This document shows positions 37,109 through 41,382 of a stretch of DNA of 41,382 nt, one piece after another. The stretch covers positions 1 through 41,382 of the forward strand of contig JAJCZO010000035.1 of NCBI GenBank assembly GCA_029262355.1, given 5' to 3'. Origin of the DNA: Deltaproteobacteria bacterium (GTDB lineage: Bacteria; Desulfobacterota; Binatia; UBA12015). Below the pieces are notes generated by a model. That model saw only the letters and a program-made list of their open reading frames with translations. It was not told where the DNA came from and did not search any database. Both the position numbers and the translations under genes were made by a program. The first letter of the stretch is position 1; every line of letters begins with the position of its first letter.

Positions 37109-39010
37109 GTGACCGCACCGACGCACGCCCCAGCGGACCTCGATTCCGCGCTCACTCGCCTGGGCTACGAGAGCTTCCGCCCCGGCCAGCGAGAGGCGAT
37201 CGAGACTATTCTCGACGTTGGGCGCCTGTTGCTCGTGGCACCGACCGGCGGCGGGAAGAGCCTGGTTTACCAGCTCCCTGCCACTCTGCTTCCCGGCACG
37301 ACACTCGTCGTGTCTCCCTTGATCGCGCTCATGAACGACCAGGTGCGCCAGCTGCAGGACCGTGGCGTGGCCGCCACCTACCTCGCGTCGACGGTCGACC
37401 CCAAAGAGTCCTCGCGACGCCTCGCCGGGATCGCGCGCGGCGAATACAAGCTCGTCTACGTCGCCCCGGAACGTCTCGCCCTCCCCTGGTTCCAGAAACT
37501 GATCGAGAAGATCGATTGCCCGATGATCGTGGTCGACGAGGCCCACTGCATCAGCGAGTGGGGACACGACTTTCGGCCTGAGTACATGGAGATCGGCGCG
37601 GTTCTCCCCAAGCTCGGCTCGGCCCGCGTCATGGCCTGTACGGCCACCGCCACCCCTCTCGTCCGCGACGAGATCCTGTCGCGCCTAAACCTCGACTCCG
37701 ACACCCCACAGCTGCTGCGCGGCTTCGCACGCCCGAATCTTCGCCTGCGCGCACAGGAGCTGGTCGGCAAAAAGGCGCGCCACGGCCACGTAGATGCCCT
37801 TCTCGCCGAGGCGCTGGGCAGCCCCAGTGCACCGCGGGGCGCCGCAATCGTGTACGCACCAACGCGAAAGGAGACCGAGAACGAAGCGAAGCGACTCACC
37901 GCGGCCGGCTGGAAGGCCGACGCCTACCATGCGGGCCGAGGCCGAAACGATCGCGAGCGCGTGCAAAATGGATTCATGGATCGCGAGCTCGACGTCGTCG
38001 TCGCCACCAACGCGTTCGGCATGGGCATCGACCGCGCCGATGTTCGCGCGGTCGTCCACCTCGCCCCGCCCGGCTCGGTCGAGGCGTACTATCAGGAGGT
38101 GGGGCGCGCGGGGCGCGACGGCGAGGACGCCTGGGGACTGCTCCTCGTGGCGAGCGACGATCCCCCACGCCGGCGACGGCTTCTCGAGATGGACGGCGAC
38201 GGCGGCACCGTCGCGCCCCACATCGTGCAGCACAAGTGGGAACTCTACCTCGATCTTCTGAAGTGGGCGCAAGGCGGTAGCTGCCGTCACGATGCGATCC
38301 TCCGCTACTTCGGTGACGAGGCCGAGACCCTCGCGGGCTGCGGCCGGTGCGACGTCTGCATGGAGCTCGTCGCCAGCGACGAACGCAGCGACGAGGAGCG
38401 CACGGAGATCGTCCGCAAGATTCTGTCCGCGGTCGCACGCGTCTCCGGCCGGTTCGGCATGCGCGCCGCAGTGAACCTACTGCGTGGCGTAGCCGACGAA
38501 CGACTCGGGCGGTCCGGCCTCGACGAGACGAAGACGTTCGGGATCCTCTCCGAGCATTCCGACGAGTGGCTCATGCGGGTGATCAATCGCTGCGTGACCG
38601 CTGGCTGGGTCGGCTTTCAGGGCGACGATCGGCCACTGGTGCTCCTGACGAGCGTTGGGCGTGAGGTGATGATGGGCGAGCGACCAGCGCGCGTCCTTCT
38701 TCCAGCGCCAGGATCGGTTCGACCATCCTCGGGCCGCTCGCGGACACGGCGCCCGGCCGAAGATCAACAACCGCTCGACGACGTGGGCGAGCAGCTCTTC
38801 GAAGCCCTTCGCGCGTGGCGTCAGGCAACGGCCCGCGCCGAGGGCGTGCCCGCTTACGTGGTGGCTCACGACCGAACCCTGCGCGAGGTCGCTGTCGCCC
38901 GCCCGCGATCCGAAGCCGAACTGGCGCTCGTATGGGGCCTCGGCCCGGCCAAGCGCGAGAAGTTCGGTGACGGGATGCTCGCCGTGGTGAAGGAATCCGC
39001 GCCCGCGTAG
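37109..39010 (+). CDS. recQ: ATP-dependent DNA helicase RecQ
   Basis: 633 aa from GTG 37109. Superfamily 2 helicase: motif 0 YESFRPGQREAI, Walker A APTGGGKS (44-51), DEAH box VVDEAHCISEWGHDFRPEY (from 142), ACTATATP, FARPNL, and motif VI VVATNAFGMGIDRADVR...YQEVGRAGRDG. A zinc module follows (CRHDAILRYFGDEAETLAGCGRCDVC), then a winged-helix RQC region and a C-terminal HRDC domain (LFEALRAWRQATARAEGVPAYVV...). It unwinds DNA 3'-5' in recombination and fork repair. Full-length, no break. It ends 1 bp before the convergent Coq4-like gene. Confidence 0.95.
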   Translation: MTAPTHAPADLDSALTRLGYESFRPGQREAIETILDVGRLLLVAPTGGGKSLVYQLPATLLPGTTLVVSPLIALMNDQVRQLQDRGVAATYLASTVDPKESSRRLAGIARGEYKLVYVAPERLALPWFQKLIEKIDCPMIVVDEAHCISEWGHDFRPEYMEIGAVLPKLGSARVMACTATATPLVRDEILSRLNLDSDTPQLLRGFARPNLRLRAQELVGKKARHGHVDALLAEALGSPSAPRGAAIVYAPTRKETENEAKRLTAAGWKADAYHAGRGRNDRERVQNGFMDRELDVVVATNAFGMGIDRADVRAVVHLAPPGSVEAYYQEVGRAGRDGEDAWGLLLVASDDPPRRRRLLEMDGDGGTVAPHIVQHKWELYLDLLKWAQGGSCRHDAILRYFGDEAETLAGCGRCDVCMELVASDERSDEERTEIVRKILSAVARVSGRFGMRAAVNLLRGVADERLGRSGLDETKTFGILSEHSDEWLMRVINRCVTAGWVGFQGDDRPLVLLTSVGREVMMGERPARVLLPAPGSVRPSSGRSRTRRPAEDQQPLDDVGEQLFEALRAWRQATARAEGVPAYVVAHDRTLREVAVARPRSEAELALVWGLGPAKREKFGDGMLAVVKESAPA

Positions 39011-39011
39011 C

Positions 39012-39800
39012 TCAGCCGCCGTTCAGGTTTCGCTCGAGCGCCAGGAGCTTCTTGCCGGGCCCAGGGAAGCCGCTCGGGTGAATCTCGTCCAGCGACTTCA
39101 CGTTCATCTGGCGACGCGCTTCTTCGAGAGGAAGCTCCAAGATCGCTTCCCAGTCTACGCACGAAAGAGGCGGCGTCTCTCGACCGTGGCGGTAGCAACG
39201 CAAAACGTAGCTCGTCCATCCGATGGGGCTCGAGGGCTTCAGCAGTAGGAGATAGGCGAGGAACAAACGAAGAGGCAGCATCGGCATGTGGCCGGCGGTG
39301 TACGCGTCGACGCCGACTTCACCGATGATCGAGCGGTCGTAACCGGAGACCACGTGGAAGATGTCGTGGCTGTTGGCCATGCGCTTCACGAACCACAACT
39401 GGTCGTCGCTCCAACCAAACTGCGCCGCCTTGTCGTCCAGGCCCGCGGCTTCGAGGAAGTAGCTGGCCGAGCCCATTCCCTCTGCGCCCATGTAATCGAG
39501 GTACGCGTCCGCGAAGCTACCCTTGGACATCGCCTCCAACGCAGGTCGGTCCACCAGCAGCGCGTTCAAATCGCGGCGCGGGCGCTCGGCGAGCAGCTTC
39601 CGCCCGAGTGGATGCTCGGCGAACCGATCGAACTCTCGCTGCACCATCGGTCCAGCGAGGGCGAGCATTCCTTCGAAGCCATCGGACAGACTCCCCTTGC
39701 CTCCGGTAAAGCGGAAGAAGCACCTGAGCCCATGGCGCCAACGCCGACGAAGCCGCGGCGCCGGCGTTCCGGCCTCGGGAACGATCGGCGGGCTGGACAT
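39012..39800 (-). CDS. Coq4-like ubiquinone biosynthesis family protein
   Basis: 262 aa from ATG 39800; ATG 39881 and ATG 39917 also keep the frame, and I cannot decide firmly. HDIFHVVSGYDRSIIGE is the Coq4 zinc motif H-D-x2-H-x11-E, in a helical all-alpha context. Eukaryotic Coq4 is a scaffold that supports, and is now proposed to catalyse, decarboxylation-hydroxylation at C1 of the ubiquinone ring; bacterial homologues are little studied. No other quinone biosynthesis gene is in the window, so the role may be quinone- or lipid-related in another way. Neighbours are RecQ (convergent) and a HiPIP gene (divergent). Confidence 0.8.
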   Translation of the reverse strand: MSSPPIVPEAGTPAPRLRRRWRHGLRCFFRFTGGKGSLSDGFEGMLALAGPMVQREFDRFAEHPLGRKLLAERPRRDLNALLVDRPALEAMSKGSFADAYLDYMGAEGMGSASYFLEAAGLDDKAAQFGWSDDQLWFVKRMANSHDIFHVVSGYDRSIIGEVGVDAYTAGHMPMLPLRLFLAYLLLLKPSSPIGWTSYVLRCYRHGRETPPLSCVDWEAILELPLEEARRQMNVKSLDEIHPSGFPGPGKKLLALERNLNGG

Positions 39801-40017
39801 TGGAAGACGCTCTACCACAGGCGCGTCGGGGCAAAACAGACGGCTCTTGATGCGGTGCGTTGCCTCCGCCCGGTTGAACATACCCACCGAAGGCTCATAC
39901 AAATGCGCTTCTTCCATCAATGCGTTGTTTCGGCGGCCCGTTCGGCAACCGGACGCGATACGACGAGCTGCCCATCGCCTCCGGCCGGGCCTCGGCGAGG
40001 CTGGAGAAAGGAGAGCT

Positions 40018-40335
40018 GTGAGCCACGATCCAGACGTTTCGCGCCGCGATCTGCTTCGGTGGACCGTTGGGCTCGGCCTCCTCGGGTCAGCCAGCGTCCT
40101 GGCTCCGGGCTGCGCCAAGCAGCTCTCGTGCGATGACGTGAGTGCCCTCAGTACGCCAGACACCATGCGAAGGAAGTCGATGAAGTACGTCGCCGTATCA
40201 CCGAAGGGGCCCGAGGAGAGCTGTCGCGATTGCAAGTTCTTCACAGCGGGCGCCGAGGGCCAGTGCGGCACGTGCTCACTGGTCCCCGGACCGATTCACC
40301 CCGACGGTCGCTGCAACCTGTGGGCGGCGACCTGA
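40018..40335 (+). CDS. high-potential iron-sulfur protein (HiPIP), Tat-exported
   Basis: 105 aa from GTG 40018, AAAGGAG 4 nt upstream. Twin-arginine signal SRRDLLRW with hydrophobic core; it contains LAPGC (Cys32), a possible lipobox. The mature part carries CRDCKFF (Cys69, Cys72), CGTC (Cys83, Cys86) and GRCNLW (Cys99). Four of these Cys bind one [4Fe-4S] cluster as in HiPIPs, where the usual order is C-x2-C-xn-C-xn-C; here Cys86 fits best as the third and Cys83 is extra. HiPIPs carry electrons in the periplasm between cytochrome complexes and oxidases or reaction centres. It lies between the divergent Coq4-like gene and the glycerophosphodiesterase. Confidence 0.83.
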   Translation: MSHDPDVSRRDLLRWTVGLGLLGSASVLAPGCAKQLSCDDVSALSTPDTMRRKSMKYVAVSPKGPEESCRDCKFFTAGAEGQCGTCSLVPGPIHPDGRCNLWAAT

Positions 40336-40363
40336 GCCCTCGCACGACCCACGCGGGTCGAGA

Positions 40364-40369
40364 TAGGCT
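40364..40369 (+). promoter_or_regulatory. -10-like TAGGCT, 7 nt before GDPD start
   Basis: Exact TANNNT 7 nt upstream of ATG 40377, with no Shine-Dalgarno. It lies in the 41-bp gap after the HiPIP gene, so the lipoprotein gene may have its own leaderless transcript even though it follows closely. Confidence 0.35.
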
Positions 40370-40376
40370 ATCACCC

Positions 40377-41273
40377 ATGACACGAGTCCCCTGGACCCGC
40401 TCGACCCTCGCGGCCATCGTCTTCCTCTTCGCCTCCGGTTGTAGTGACCTCACGATCTCGTCGAGGTCACCTCGGGAGGCCGTGCGGGAACGGATCGACG
40501 CTCTCGCTCCCGCCGCGAACATCGGCCACCGGGGCGCCGGCGTCTCGGGCCCCGACAATCCCTTCCCAGAGAACTCGCTACCATCGTTTCGAGAGGCGAT
40601 CGCGCAGGGCGCCGACGGCATCGAACTCGACGTGGAACTCACCGCGGACGGCGAGCTCGTCGTCATGCACGACGACACGCTGGATCGCACGACGACGTGC
40701 ACGGGATGCGTCAGCGCCTACACTCTCGCCGAGACTCAAGAGTGCCAGCTCCTCGACGGCAACGGGCAACCTACGGACCAAGTCCCCCCAACGCTGCCCG
40801 AGTCGTACGGCGCGGTACCACCCGACGCCATCGTGAACGTCGAGCTGAAGGCGTACGGAAGCGCCTGCCGCACCCCAACCACGGGCCCCACCGAGCTCGC
40901 GCGCGTCGCCGTCGCACAGGTTCGAGACCTCGGCGTAGCCGACCGTACCGTGTTTTCCAGCTTCAACGACGAGGCCGCGGCAACGGTCCGCGAAGAAGGC
41001 GAGCTGTACTCCGCGCTCCTCCTCGACGTCACGACGAGCACCACCACAGGATGGCCCGCGGGCCTCGCGCGCGCCCGCGAGATCGGCCAAGATGCCATTC
41101 ACCCCTTCTTCATCATCCCGCCCGACGGGGTACGCACGGCACTAGACGCCGGGCTTCAAGTGAACGTGTGGACGGTGAACCGCTCCGAAGACATGCGGGC
41201 TGCGATCGAGGCCGAGGTCACGGCGATCATCACCGACGAGCCCGCAATACTGGCCGAAGTGCTCGGGCGGTGA
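40377..41273 (+). CDS. glycerophosphodiester phosphodiesterase lipoprotein
   Basis: 298 aa. Lipoprotein signal MTRVPWTRSTLAAIVFLFASGC (Cys22). GDPD fold: NIGHRGAG (His51, Arg52), FPENSLPSF (Glu65), GIELDVELTADGELVVMHDDTLDRTT (Glu83, Asp85, His98), VNVELKA and the C-terminal VNVWTVNRSEDM with the typical Trp. These residues bind the metal and the phosphodiester. It cleaves glycerophosphodiesters to glycerol-3-phosphate and alcohol outside the cytoplasm. ATG 40377 gives the signal; an upstream frame overlaps HiPIP and is a shadow. Confidence 0.9.
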   Translation: MTRVPWTRSTLAAIVFLFASGCSDLTISSRSPREAVRERIDALAPAANIGHRGAGVSGPDNPFPENSLPSFREAIAQGADGIELDVELTADGELVVMHDDTLDRTTTCTGCVSAYTLAETQECQLLDGNGQPTDQVPPTLPESYGAVPPDAIVNVELKAYGSACRTPTTGPTELARVAVAQVRDLGVADRTVFSSFNDEAAATVREEGELYSALLLDVTTSTTTGWPAGLARAREIGQDAIHPFFIIPPDGVRTALDAGLQVNVWTVNRSEDMRAAIEAEVTAIITDEPAILAEVLGR

Positions 41274-41304
41274 ATTTCCGGGTCCGTTCGTTAGAGGGCC
41301 CTGC

Positions 41305-41382
41305 ATGAAGCTGTACATGTTTCCCGTCGCGCCGAACCCCACCAAGGTCCGGCTCTACCTGGCAGAGAAAGAGTTCGCGGGC
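41305..41382 (+). CDS. glutathione S-transferase, N-terminal fragment
   Basis: 26 codons before the window ends. MKLYMFPVAPNPTKVRLYLAEKE is the thioredoxin-fold start of GSTs, with the residues after PNPTKV forming the first helix that contacts glutathione. The gene continues to the right. TAGAGG sits 7 nt upstream, as for several other genes here, but GAGGG could also serve as a ribosome-binding site. Confidence 0.75.
   Translation, partial: MKLYMFPVAPNPTKVRLYLAEKEFAG

Noticed and set aside
39801..40271. N-terminal extension of the Coq4-like gene to 40271
   Set aside because: The upstream part runs through the HiPIP coding region on the other strand and lacks family similarity; ATG 39917 at the earliest is plausible.

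Overview
The window is G+C-rich and densely packed, with no gap between genes over about 220 bp. It carries 31 recognisable protein-coding genes (two cut by the window edges). I saw no rRNA, tRNA, CRISPR array, transposase or phage gene. The gene set points to an aerobic, Gram-negative, lipid- and terpenoid-degrading bacterium of the former Deltaproteobacteria. It includes lipoboxes and Sec/Tat signals, c-type cytochromes, a PQQ dehydrogenase, a HiPIP, many acyl-CoA enzymes and type III CoA transferases, sulfatase-like lipoproteins, myxobacterial-type Cys-rich repeats and a 'KWKW' C-terminal domain. My best guess is Candidatus Binatota (Desulfobacterota_B) or a relative, with Myxococcota as the alternative. 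This is inferred from gene content and recollection, not from a marker gene.

Layout. 1-6492 (+): the tail of an alpha/beta hydrolase, a very large secreted beta-propeller/di-haem (MauG-like) protein with eight Cys-rich repeats, and an alpha/beta-hydrolase lipoprotein. 6526-9489: two divergent sulfatase-fold exported proteins that both lack the formylglycine Cys. 9544-13799 (-): a three-gene operon running acyl-CoA dehydrogenase, fused double CaiB CoA transferase, then HAD nucleotidase. 13950-21972 (+): FadD3-like CoA ligase, unusual CaiB transferase, second CoA ligase, PQQ/haem c alcohol dehydrogenase and fatty acid desaturase. 22006-24458: two SnoaL-like proteins, an LLM flavin/F420 oxidoreductase and an SRPBCC protein. 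24623-27706 (+): a paralogue of the first propeller/di-haem protein with a different C-terminal tail. 27766-33210: two small exported or anchored proteins, a KstD-like flavoprotein, an FMN 2-hydroxy acid oxidase and an EthA-like monooxygenase. 33255-41382: an exported PPOX-fold protein, DUF2277, Nudix, cytochrome c lipoprotein, a third CoA ligase, RecQ, a Coq4-like protein, HiPIP, a glycerophosphodiesterase lipoprotein and the start of a glutathione S-transferase.

How the genes fit together. One set activates and oxidises hydrophobic acids, probably alicyclic, terpenoid or steroid-like: three CoA ligases, acyl-CoA dehydrogenase, two CoA transferases, KstD-like dehydrogenase, Baeyer-Villiger-type monooxygenase, SnoaL and LLM proteins, and desaturase. 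A second set works outside the inner membrane on alcohols and electrons: PQQ dehydrogenase with haem c, cytochrome c lipoprotein, HiPIP, and the two propeller/di-haem proteins. No single known pathway is complete here.

The most interesting signals are: (i) two propeller-MauG fusions with alternative surface tails; (ii) a near-duplicate promoter block immediately in front of two CoA-ligase genes; (iii) a recurrent -10-like hexamer 6-8 nt before several start codons, suggesting leaderless transcripts; (iv) a 13-bp perfect hairpin that would mask the ribosome-binding site of the hydrolase lipoprotein; (v) a fused CoA transferase in which only one half keeps the catalytic Asp; (vi) sulfatase-like proteins with Thr at the nucleophile position.
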